From Streptomyces sp. NBC_00223 (GTDB lineage Bacteria; Actinomycetota; Actinomycetes; Streptomycetales; Streptomycetaceae): 64,000 nucleotides of DNA. The notes under the pieces were generated by a model. That model saw nothing but the letters and a program-made list of their open reading frames with translations, was not told the origin of the DNA and did no database searches. Made by a program: the position numbers and the translations under genes. Each line of letters begins with the position of its first letter. The stretch's first letter is position 1. Of the stretch, positions 6,930-13,900 are shown one piece after another. The DNA is taken from assembly GCF_036199905.1 (NCBI RefSeq), contig NZ_CP108109.1, forward strand, positions 4,325,501-4,389,500, in the 5' to 3' direction.

Positions 6930-7493
6930 GTGCTCCCCGCACGCGCGGGGATGGTCCCGGCTTCGGGCCCTCAATCCTCACCAGCAGTAGGGTGCTCCCC
7001 GCACGCGCGGGGATGGTCCCCCGGACCGTACGACCGTCGGACAGCTTGACCGTGTGCTCCCCGCACGCGCGGGGATGGTCCCGACAGCGTCCAGCACATC
7101 GGCAAGGCCATGGGGTGCTCCCCGCACGCGCGGGGATGGTCCCACGCCGGCCAGCGCCGAACCCTTGATCATCGCGTGCTCCCCGCACACGCGGGGATGG
7201 TCCCCTGGGGTCGTCCCCGGCCGCCGCGGTGCCCTGGTGCTGGATGGTCCCACCGGCTACTACGCAGCCACGGACGGGCGCCGCGAATTCCTCCACCGCA
7301 TGGTGTGGCAGGACGGTGCTCCCCGCACACGCGGGGATGGTCCCCGACGGCCTCGCGTACATGCTGGACCTACAGGACCTACAGGACCTACAGGACCTGC
7401 TCCGTGCTCCCCGCACACGCGGGGATGGTCCCGGCTTGAAACTGGCCGGAATTCGGCGTGAATGGTGCTCCCCGCACACTCGGGGTTGGGCCC
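6930..7493 (+). CRISPR. CRISPR array 3, type I-E, 8 full repeats and one truncated repeat
   Basis: Full repeats start at 6930, 6992, 7054, 7115, 7176, 7316, 7404 and 7465. A 15-nt remnant (GTGCTGGATGGTCCC) stands at 7237-7251, a repeat that lost 14 internal bases including the stem-loop. Repeats 1-4 carry loop ACGC and later ones ACAC. The last (GTGCTCCCCGCACACTCGGGG...) is degenerate, as expected of the distal end. Most spacers are 32-33 nt, but one is 64 nt (7252-7315) and one 59 nt (7345-7403). Confidence 0.96.
7345..7403 (+). repeat. Spacer with 9-nt tandem expansion
   Basis: This 59-nt spacer contains ACAGGACCT three times in a row after GGACCT. Removing the three units leaves exactly 32 nt, the normal spacer length of the array. 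Confidence 0.9.
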
Positions 7494-7514
7494 TCCTATG
7501 GGCCCGTGGGGCTG

Positions 7515-7766
7515 ATGGTCGGCAAGTTCGCTGCGGGGGAGGATCGCACCGACCACACGGGCCGGAGCATCCCGCCACCACCGGTTTCGTTCCTCCCGGT
7601 ACGCGTCGCTGTCCGGCCCCGTGACGGGCGGTTCCTGCGACGCACTCCGAACCTGGCGGAGGCCGTGGCGTCCGCCAGGGACGACGGTCGCGACGTGTTC
7701 AGCCATATCGGGCACGACTGGAAGGACATCAGACTGTGGGCGCAGCACCTCCCGTCGAGGCAGTAG
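7515..7766 (+). CDS. Small hypothetical protein upstream of kinase
   Basis: An 83-residue protein from ATG 7515: MVGKFAAGEDRTDHTGRSI, then a proline-rich turn (PPPPVSFLPVRVAVRP) and an acidic/aromatic tail (DGRDVFSHIGHDWKDIRLWAQHLPSRQ). It begins 22 bp after CRISPR array 3 and its end overlaps the kinase start by 31 bp. No domain is recognised and the ribosome site is weak. Being small, and coupled to a kinase and an acetyltransferase, it could be their substrate or regulator. Confidence 0.6.
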   Translation: MVGKFAAGEDRTDHTGRSIPPPPVSFLPVRVAVRPRDGRFLRRTPNLAEAVASARDDGRDVFSHIGHDWKDIRLWAQHLPSRQ

Positions 7767-8623
7767 CAGCTCTGGAGCAGTTGTTGGGTCCGGTCACCTG
7801 CGATCCGCTCAGTGATCGGCGAGGCTCCCGCGCGTGGAAGGTCATTGGCTCCCGGGGCACTGCGGCGTTGAAGGCCAACAACCCCGAGGCCGTATCCGGA
7901 CGTGACAAGGCCGCGGAGATGGCCCAGGAGGACCGGCACCTGCTCGCCCTCGCCGACGCGGGCGCCCTCAGCCCCGGCTACCGGGTCGATGCCGGCGCAT
8001 GGGAGGGCGGCCGGTGGCTGGCGGTCCGTTGGATCGAGGGAACCCCCCTGTGGAACTCCATGGCCCCGGCACGCGGCCCCGAGGACGATCAGCCCTCGGT
8101 GCGGTCCCGGCTTCTGGGCATCGCCCGAACCTGGGCGGGGCAGCTTGAAGGGCTGCACGCCGCCGGTTGGGCCCACGCCGACGTGCAGCCCACCAACACC
8201 CTCGTCACCGCCGACGACCGTGCCGCCATCTTCGACTTTGCCTTGTCGTGCGGGCCCGAGATGACTGGTCGTCTTCCGTACCGGGGCGCCTTGACCCACA
8301 CCACCGCCCCCGAGATCGCCGACGCCCTCCTGACCACCCCCGCAGACACCCACATCCAGGCACGACCACCGGCCGACATCTGGGGACTGGGCGCATCTAT
8401 GTTCTGGTGCTGGACCGGACACCGCCCCGTGCCCTACGCCGACGACACCCCGCGGACGGACAAGCTAAGGGCCATCGCCGCCGGACGGCGCCTCCCATTC
8501 GATGACGCCCGGCCGTGGTCCTTCCCCGTTTTCGAGGAGATCATCACCGCGTGCATGGCACCGGACGCCGACGAGAGGCCCACCGCCGCCGACCTGGTCA
8601 CCCTCATCGAGGAGATCCAGTGA
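7736..8623 (+). CDS. Protein-kinase-like protein
   Basis: A 295-residue stand-alone kinase fold. The catalytic loop is HADVQPTN (HxDxxxxN), the metal motif is DFA in IFDFALS instead of DFG, the P+1 region has TTAPEI and helix F has ADIWGLGASM. The ATP-anchoring lysine is probably in GTAALKAN. There is no clear glycine-rich loop and no transmembrane segment, so it is not a PASTA/PknB receptor. GTG 7736 lies inside the preceding gene; the stop overlaps the start of the acetyltransferase (GTGA). Substrate unknown. Confidence 0.8.
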   Translation: MGAAPPVEAVAALEQLLGPVTCDPLSDRRGSRAWKVIGSRGTAALKANNPEAVSGRDKAAEMAQEDRHLLALADAGALSPGYRVDAGAWEGGRWLAVRWIEGTPLWNSMAPARGPEDDQPSVRSRLLGIARTWAGQLEGLHAAGWAHADVQPTNTLVTADDRAAIFDFALSCGPEMTGRLPYRGALTHTTAPEIADALLTTPADTHIQARPPADIWGLGASMFWCWTGHRPVPYADDTPRTDKLRAIAAGRRLPFDDARPWSFPVFEEIITACMAPDADERPTAADLVTLIEEIQ

Positions 8624-9186
8624 TCACGCTGCGGGACCTGGTCCCCGGCGACGTCTTGGCCGTGCAGAGGATCTACAGTGGCGCTTCCGTCACCTTCACT
8701 CGCGGCCACCCCATGACCATCGGGGAGGCCACCGCCTACGTCACCACCGCCATCACCCAGGCTCGGGTGAGCCCCCGCGAACGGTGGTGCTTCGGTGTCA
8801 CAGCCGCTGATGACCTGGTCGGGGTGATCAAGTTCCGGGACCGTGGCGCTGGTCACGCCACCTTGAGCTACATCTTGAGTGAAGACAATTGGGGGCGTGG
8901 GTATGCTACCGCCGCCGTCCGGCAGGTCATCGCATACACGTTCACCGCCACCCACTTGGACCGGCTGAGCGCCAAGCATCACCCCGACAACCCCGCCTCC
9001 GGTCGCGTGCTGGCCAAGGCCGGGTTCACCCGCACCACCGTCTTCCAGGGGCGGGTGGACGGTGCACCGGTGACCTACCCGGTCTACGAGATCCACCGCA
9101 CCCGGATGGGGTGCGCCCACACCCGCCCGATCACCGGTGGGGACGCTCCCGAACTCGTCGGCGGCGACTCCGCCGACGGCGGCTGA
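8620..9186 (+). CDS. GNAT-family N-acetyltransferase (RimJ/RimL-like)
   Basis: A 188-residue GNAT protein starting VITLRDLVPGDVLAVQRIYS. The acetyl-CoA region reads LSYILSEDNWGRGYATAAVRQVIAYTF, followed by HPDNPASGRVLAKAGFTR, as in RimJ/RimL-type enzymes that acetylate protein N-termini or small molecules. GTG 8620 overlaps the kinase stop codon. The C-terminal 30 residues (GGDAPELVGGDSADGG) look like a flexible tail. The unit of small protein, kinase and acetyltransferase lies wholly between CRISPR loci 3 and 4. Confidence 0.85.
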   Translation: MITLRDLVPGDVLAVQRIYSGASVTFTRGHPMTIGEATAYVTTAITQARVSPRERWCFGVTAADDLVGVIKFRDRGAGHATLSYILSEDNWGRGYATAAVRQVIAYTFTATHLDRLSAKHHPDNPASGRVLAKAGFTRTTVFQGRVDGAPVTYPVYEIHRTRMGCAHTRPITGGDAPELVGGDSADGG

Positions 9187-9566
9187 CAGCTCAACCGCCA
9201 AAGGCCACGACACCACAGCCCTGAGCGGGCTGCATGGGACGGGCCGCTCGGTGCTGGCCGGAACAGCCGTTGTGAGCGGCAGACATTTGCCCCGGCCGCG
9301 GCGCGCTACGTCGAGTGGGCGAGCGGCCCCGGCGTGACGCAGTACGCCTGCCCAGGCCGCGCGCCGCACCTCACCCCCGGACCCATCCCGGCAGAGACCA
9401 GCCCGCCGAAGCGCGGTTGACGCACTGCCGACCGCCGGCCCCTCCGGACGCTCCGGGCGGGTCTCCGTCGGCCCAGGCGAGGCGGGACCGATCGGCGCAA
9501 GTCACCGGTCGGCGGAGGTGGTTGGCTTGCGTACGGGTCGAGGGGCGGCGGATGGGTGATTCATTC
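9187..9566. other. Intergenic region before CRISPR locus 4
   Basis: This 380-bp stretch has no convincing gene. It shows no clear hairpin beyond short GC-rich ones, and leads into the 69-nt leader core. Confidence 0.4.
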
Positions 9567-9635
9567 CGTACGTCGGTTTCGGTGAAAGTGGTGGAATCCG
9601 CCATCCGCATCCAGTAAACGCCCTGGTCATCTAGG
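9567..9635 (+). promoter_or_regulatory. CRISPR leader core, locus 4
   Basis: Identical over all 69 nt to the leader of locus 3 at 6861-6929, including the invariant TAAACGCCCTGGTCATCTAGG end. Confidence 0.8.
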
Positions 9636-9664
9636 GTGCTCCCCGTACGCGCGGGGATGGGCCA
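9636..9664 (+). CRISPR. Single CRISPR repeat without spacers
   Basis: One 29-nt repeat with stem-loop CCCCGTACGCGCGGGG, the variant of the leader-proximal repeats of array 1, stands right after an intact leader. Its end reads ATGGGCCA instead of ATGGTCCC, the kind of change seen in terminal repeats of arrays 1 and 3. No second repeat follows within the next several hundred bases. It is a minimal or emptied array. Confidence 0.85.
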
Positions 9665-9732
9665 TACGTCGAGATCCGGGACCGGTGGGTGGGGTCGTGC
9701 TGCGCGCGCTCGTGGCGTGCGAGGGTGGCGTT

Positions 9733-10245
9733 ATGTTGATCGTGATGGCCGGGCTGGCCGGGGCCGGGAAGAGTTCGGTCGCCGTGGGGTTGGGGCGGAA
9801 GCTGGCCGCTCCGGTCGTCTCCGTCGACCCGATCGAGGCGGCGATGTGGCGTGCCGGGGTGGGCCGTGGTGAACCCACCGGCCTCGCCGCGTATGTCGTG
9901 ACCGAAACCGTGGCGGACGGTGTGCTCGCCCTGGGGCAGACGGTGATCGTCGATGCGGTCAACGCCGTGGAGGCAGCGCGCGGGCAGTGGCGGTCGCTGG
10001 CAAAACGTCATCGCGTACCGCTGGCGTTCATCGAGGTCGTGTGTTCGGATCCGGCGGCACATCGGCGGCGGTTGGAAGGCCGGTCGCGCGGGATCGAGGG
10101 CTTCGTGGAGCCGACGTGGGAGGCGGTCGAGCGGCAGCGGGAGGCGTTCGCTCCGTGGGCCGATCACCGGTTGGTGCTGGATTCGGTGGTCGACCTTTCG
10201 TCCAACGTGGCGACGGCTCTTGAGTTCGTGGCCGCGACATCCTGA
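9733..10245 (+). CDS. AAA-type P-loop kinase-like ATPase
   Basis: A 170-residue protein beginning MLIVMAGLAGAGKSSVAVGL, whose GLAGAGKSS is a Walker A motif at residues 7-15. VIVDAVNAVEAARGQWR and FIEVVCSDPAAHRRRLEGRSR match the zeta-toxin/gluconate-kinase-like AAA_33 group, which phosphorylates small molecules or nucleotides. ATG 9733 with GAGGGTGG before it is preferred to the upstream in-frame starts, which lie close to the CRISPR repeat. It is a single gene with no partner, so a toxin role is not supported. Confidence 0.8.
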   Translation: MLIVMAGLAGAGKSSVAVGLGRKLAAPVVSVDPIEAAMWRAGVGRGEPTGLAAYVVTETVADGVLALGQTVIVDAVNAVEAARGQWRSLAKRHRVPLAFIEVVCSDPAAHRRRLEGRSRGIEGFVEPTWEAVERQREAFAPWADHRLVLDSVVDLSSNVATALEFVAATS

Positions 10246-10399
10246 TTCCTCGTCCGCGGAAGACGCTGTTGACCTCCGTGCACCAGTCAGACACCATCGC
10301 GGAGCTGGCGAGTCCAGTCCCCGAGGGGCGCAACCATTCGCGCTTCGGGCTTGTCGTATGCGTGCCCGAAACCCCCACTTGATGAGGAACAGCGCACCC

Positions 10400-11245
10400 G
10401 TGAATCACAAGTCCACCTGCACCGCCGTCATTGCAGGCCTCGTGGCAGTAGTCCTCGCCGGCTGCACCGGTGGCTCTGGGGCTGCCGACGACAAAGACCA
10501 GGGAGCGCGAGTCAAGGAGTCCGCACCCGCGCAGGTCCTGCCGTCGGCTCCCGATCCTGCTTCGATCCATGTGCCGACCGGTGCCCCTGGGACCCCCGGG
10601 AGCAGCACCCCGGCCGAGCCGTTGCCCACCGGGCCAACCCTGCAACTGACACCGTTGGAGCTGTGGCAACGGACCTCGGCGGTGATGGCAGGCCAGAAAT
10701 CCGCGTCGTTGACCATCGCCTTCCGCGACGAGCAGGGCCATCCGGTTCGCGCCGAGTCTTCTGTCGCCGCCAACGGCGACTGCGTTGGACGCGTCTCCGC
10801 CGGCGGCGGACAGGCACAGGTGATCCACATCGGCTCGACTCCCTTCCTGAAAGGTGACGCCGCCTTCTGGACGTGGGCCACGGTGCGAAAGGGCGACCCT
10901 GACGATGCCCGCCTCCTCTCCAACCGGTGGCTCAAGGGGTCCCTGGCACAGCTCGGCGCCTACGACGTCGATTCGATGTGCTCGCTGCCGGAAGCGATCA
11001 GTAACGTCACCTCGGACTTCGACGGGCTGAAGCAGGAACGCGGTCCGTTCACCGTCGCCGGGAGGCAGGTGGTGTCCCTGACGCAGACCGGCTCCACCGG
11101 CACCGTCACTCTCTACGTCGCGATCTCCGGACCGGCCGTCGTGGTCAAGGCCGTGCAGAAGGGGGGCAGCCCCACCGTCACCACGACCTTCAAGGACCTG
11201 GGCAGACCTGTGCACCCCAAGCTCCCCGCCGGCGTCACCGGCTAA
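10400..11245 (+). CDS. Lipoprotein, LppX/LolA-like fold suspected
   Basis: A 281-residue protein from GTG 10400 (GAGGAACAGCGCACCC before it). It has signal peptide NHKSTCTAVIAGLVAVVLAGC with lipobox LAGC, then a disordered Pro/Ser/Thr region to about residue 85. The C-terminal domain has paired motifs SASLTIAFRDEQGHPV, VAANGDCVGRVSAGGGQAQV and HIGSTPFLKGDAAFWTW, characteristic of Streptomyces lipoproteins with a LolA/LppX-like beta-fold that may bind lipids. It is anchored outside the membrane. No operon partner. Confidence 0.75.
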   Translation: MNHKSTCTAVIAGLVAVVLAGCTGGSGAADDKDQGARVKESAPAQVLPSAPDPASIHVPTGAPGTPGSSTPAEPLPTGPTLQLTPLELWQRTSAVMAGQKSASLTIAFRDEQGHPVRAESSVAANGDCVGRVSAGGGQAQVIHIGSTPFLKGDAAFWTWATVRKGDPDDARLLSNRWLKGSLAQLGAYDVDSMCSLPEAISNVTSDFDGLKQERGPFTVAGRQVVSLTQTGSTGTVTLYVAISGPAVVVKAVQKGGSPTVTTTFKDLGRPVHPKLPAGVTG

Positions 11246-11411
11246 CGCTGGCCCAGGAAATCCGTCTGTCCCGCGCTGGGGAACAACCATGACGGACTCG
11301 GCAGCTTCTGAGGTCAGAGAGTTCCGCTGGTGGCCCACAGATGGCGGTGCCGGCCTACGGGGTGGTTGGCCTGCGCGTGGGGGTTGAGGCGTGGGGGTGG
11401 TTGATTCAGTC

Positions 11412-11480
11412 TGTACGTCGGGTTCGGTGAAAGTGGTGGAATCCGGCGCTCTCGGCCTGTAAACGCCCTGGTCATCTAGG
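11412..11480 (+). promoter_or_regulatory. CRISPR leader core, locus 5
   Basis: A 69-nt block TGTACGTCGGGTTCGGTGAA...TAAACGCCCTGGTCATCTAGG, with the same spacing as the other four loci. Confidence 0.8.
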
Positions 11481-11997
11481 GTGCTCCCCGCGCCCGCGGG
11501 GATGGTCCCTTCTGCTGCGGGCACAGCGCTTTGACGTAGCGGTGCTCCCCGCGCCCGCGGGGATGGTCCCGCCCTCAGCTGCACGAAGCCCTGAAGAACG
11601 AGGTGCTCCCCGCGCCCGCGGGGATGGTCCCGTCTGGACGCCGCGCACCTCGTGCGCTCCGTCGTGCTCCCCGCGCCCGCGGGGATGGTCCCCACGGGTT
11701 GGGGTCGGCCGGGTCCGCGACGAGGTGCTCCCCGCGCCTGCGGGGATGGTCCCAGGTCGCTCTTGGCGTCGCGGGTGTAGCCGGCGTGCTCCCCGCGCCT
11801 GCGGGGATGGTCCCTACGGCCCCGAGCAGGTGTGCGCCCGGTGCCAGTGCTCCCCGCGCCCGCGGGGATGGTCCCGTCACCGGGTGGGTCCGCGGGTACG
11901 TGCGGCCGTGCTCCCCGCGCCCGCGGGGATGGTCCCGCGGCGGAGACCAGCCAGGCGCCCGGCCTGATGTGCTCCCCGCGCCTGCGGGGATGGTCCC
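11481..11997 (+). CRISPR. CRISPR array 5, type I-E, 9 repeats / 8 spacers
   Basis: Repeats start at 11481, 11542, 11603, 11664, 11725, 11786, 11847, 11908 and 11969, a perfect 61-nt period. The stem CCCCGC/GCGGGG is invariant. The 4-nt loop is GCCC in repeats 1-4, 7 and 8, and GCCT in 5, 6 and 9. Unlike the other arrays the last repeat is intact, so this looks the best preserved. A possible very degenerate tenth copy at about 12030 is not counted. Confidence 0.97.
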
Positions 11998-12080
11998 CGT
12001 ACCCCCTCGGGTGCGCGTTCCCGCGAAGGCGCACCCCCGGCGCGCGTCCGTCAAGGACGGTCAGGGCCCAGCGAGTTGGG

Positions 12081-12644
12081 TCAGCTGGTCGAGGGGTCCG
12101 AGGACGGGTCCTCGGACAGTGTGTAGAACGGCACCGCCCGGTACTCGTCGAGGTGGGGGTCGTCGGCGGCGACCCGGCCCGGGGCGGAGGGGCAGAGGAG
12201 CCGGATGCCCTGGGACCGTTCCTGCCGGGCGAGCCAACGTGCCTGGCTCAGCAGGCCCGCCCCGACTCCGGCGAGCGCCAGCCCGATCGGGACGCCGGTG
12301 CCGTACGCGACCAGCAGTTCGATCACGGCGGCGCCGACCAGTACGGGCGTCAGCGGACGCGTGACGCGCTGGAACGTATCGTCCGCCGCTATGACGACGG
12401 CGTCGCGGGGAGCGGGTCCCGCGGCGGCGAGCCGTTCGCGGTACCAGGCGCGGCGGGGGCCGGCGAACCACGCGAAGGGCACCGCGAAGATCACCAGGGC
12501 CAGTACGGCCACCGTCGTGCCGCCCATCGACCCCGTGTGCCCGAGCAGCACGGGCAGGGAGCCGGCGCCCCCGGCCAGCAGCGCCACGGAACCGAGCGCT
12601 TGAGCTGATGCGACGGCGCCGATCAGATCGGGTCTGGTGCTCAT
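12081..12644 (-). CDS. Hypothetical integral membrane protein
   Basis: A 187-residue protein with about four hydrophobic segments: around ALGSVALLAGGAGSLPVLLG, TTVAVLALVIFAVPFAWFAG, TPVLVGAAVIELLVAYG and PIGLALAGVGAGLLS. A cytoplasmic loop (RRAWYRERLAAAGPAPRD) separates the two hairpins and an acidic, proline/serine-rich tail follows. No family is recognised. It is transcribed toward CRISPR array 5 and away from the GNAT gene. Confidence 0.7.
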   Translation of the reverse strand: MSTRPDLIGAVASAQALGSVALLAGGAGSLPVLLGHTGSMGGTTVAVLALVIFAVPFAWFAGPRRAWYRERLAAAGPAPRDAVVIAADDTFQRVTRPLTPVLVGAAVIELLVAYGTGVPIGLALAGVGAGLLSQARWLARQERSQGIRLLCPSAPGRVAADDPHLDEYRAVPFYTLSEDPSSDPSTS

Positions 12645-12886
12645 GCGATCGGCCCTCCGGCGCAGGTGTTCGATTCGATTCGAAGGGATGATAGCGGCAG
12701 TTCAGCGGGCTGCGGTGGACGGTATCGCCGCGGTCACGACGGCCGTCCGCCGCCCCTCCCACCCTCGCCGTACGGCTGCCCGCCGCCGTACCACCCCGCC
12801 CGTACGGCCGTCTCGGAGGATCAGGGCCGGGAGCGGACGAACGCCGTCCGGCCACCGGCCGGTTCGCGGGTGAACGGCTCACTAAC

Positions 12887-13393
12887 ATGGCGTTCATGCC
12901 GACCAGTGAAGTGACGATCCGTCAGGCGACGCTCGCGGACGAAGGGGCTCTCGCCGACCTCAACCGTGCCGCCTGGTCCTGGCTGAGCGAGGTCAAGCCG
13001 CGTCCCGACCCGGGCGAGGCCTTCTTCTCCGAGTCGCTGCCGCCGCGCCAGGTTCTGGTGGCCGAACGGGACGGTGTGGTGGTCGGCTTCATCCGCCAGG
13101 TTCCGCCCACGCGGCTGGCGAGCAACCAGCATGTGCGGCAGATCCAGGGGCTCGCCGTGGACCCGGCGGTCCGCGGCGCCGGGATCGGGCGGGCCCTGGT
13201 CGAGGCGGCGTGCGCGGCGGCCCGCGAGGAGGGTGCGCGGCGGATGACGTTGCGGGTCCTCGGCCACAACGCGCCTGCCCGGCGTCTGTACGAGAGCTGC
13301 GGCTTCGCGGTCGAGGGCGTGTGCGAGGAGGAGTTCTGGATCGACGGGAGCTACGTCGACGACGTCCTGATGGCCCGCCGCCTGACCGCCTGA
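12887..13393 (+). CDS. GNAT-family N-acetyltransferase
   Basis: A 168-residue single GNAT domain with VAERDGVVVGFIRQV, the acetyl-CoA motif LAVDPAVRGAGIGRALVEAA and the C-terminal LRVLGHNAPARRLYESCGF. Two ATGs are possible, 12887 and 12896; the second gives MPTSEVTIRQATLADEGAL, a usual GNAT beginning, and may be the real start. The substrate cannot be told. The next gene follows 7 bp later and is probably co-transcribed. Confidence 0.87.
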   Translation: MAFMPTSEVTIRQATLADEGALADLNRAAWSWLSEVKPRPDPGEAFFSESLPPRQVLVAERDGVVVGFIRQVPPTRLASNQHVRQIQGLAVDPAVRGAGIGRALVEAACAAAREEGARRMTLRVLGHNAPARRLYESCGFAVEGVCEEEFWIDGSYVDDVLMARRLTA

Positions 13394-13400
13394 CGACGCC

Positions 13401-13865
13401 ATGACCGACTCGATACGGCCGGAACCCGTGGCGCATCACGCCTGGCTCGGCGTGGTACGGCGTTGCGGCGACGGCTGGTTGATCGCCACGATCGAGGTCG
13501 ACCCCGCGATCCGGGCGGCCCGGCAGAACGGCGAGACCGACGCCGAGGTGCTGATCAGCGCCGCGCCCGCGCTGAGCGCCGCCGCACTCGACGCCCTCCT
13601 GGACATGGCAACTGCCCGCGTACGTACGGCACTTGCCGAACTCGACGGGATCAAGGCGTACGTGGTCGCGCACGCTCCGAGCGCCCCGCACCACGCCTAC
13701 CCGGAGGTCGCGGCGACACCGCTCGCCGAGCGCCTGTTCCTGGAAGGGTTCACGGTGTCCTCTCCCGCCGAGCTGGAGATCTGCTTCGACTTCGGCGACC
13801 TGGACATGCTCGCCGTCCGAGTCGACGCGGCCGGCCACTGCCACGACGTCCACACCGTCCGCTGA
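13401..13865 (+). CDS. Hypothetical protein downstream of GNAT
   Basis: A 154-residue soluble protein, MTDSIRPEPVAHHAWLGVVRR..., with the helical run ALSAAALDALLDMATARVRTALAELDGI in the middle and an acidic end DFGDLDMLAVRVDAAGHCHD. No domain is recognised. It begins 7 bp after the GNAT stop and is likely in the same transcript. It is convergent with the UvrA-like gene. Confidence 0.65.
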   Translation: MTDSIRPEPVAHHAWLGVVRRCGDGWLIATIEVDPAIRAARQNGETDAEVLISAAPALSAAALDALLDMATARVRTALAELDGIKAYVVAHAPSAPHHAYPEVAATPLAERLFLEGFTVSSPAELEICFDFGDLDMLAVRVDAAGHCHDVHTVR

Positions 13866-13900
13866 CCCGCGCCCACCGACAGGCCGGCCCCCGGGACCTC

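Noticed and set aside
6925..7581. Repetitive proteins with RARGDGP/ARAGSTP motifs over the arrays
   Set aside because: All are translations of CRISPR repeats in different frames. Their periodicity is that of the arrays.
9733..10245. Zeta-toxin interpretation of the P-loop kinase gene
   Set aside because: There is no adjacent antitoxin, and the sequence fits general AAA_33 kinases equally well.
12030..12058. Possible tenth repeat of array 5
   Set aside because: The position is right (61 nt after repeat 9) but only CCCCCGGCGC is similar. It is too weak to count.
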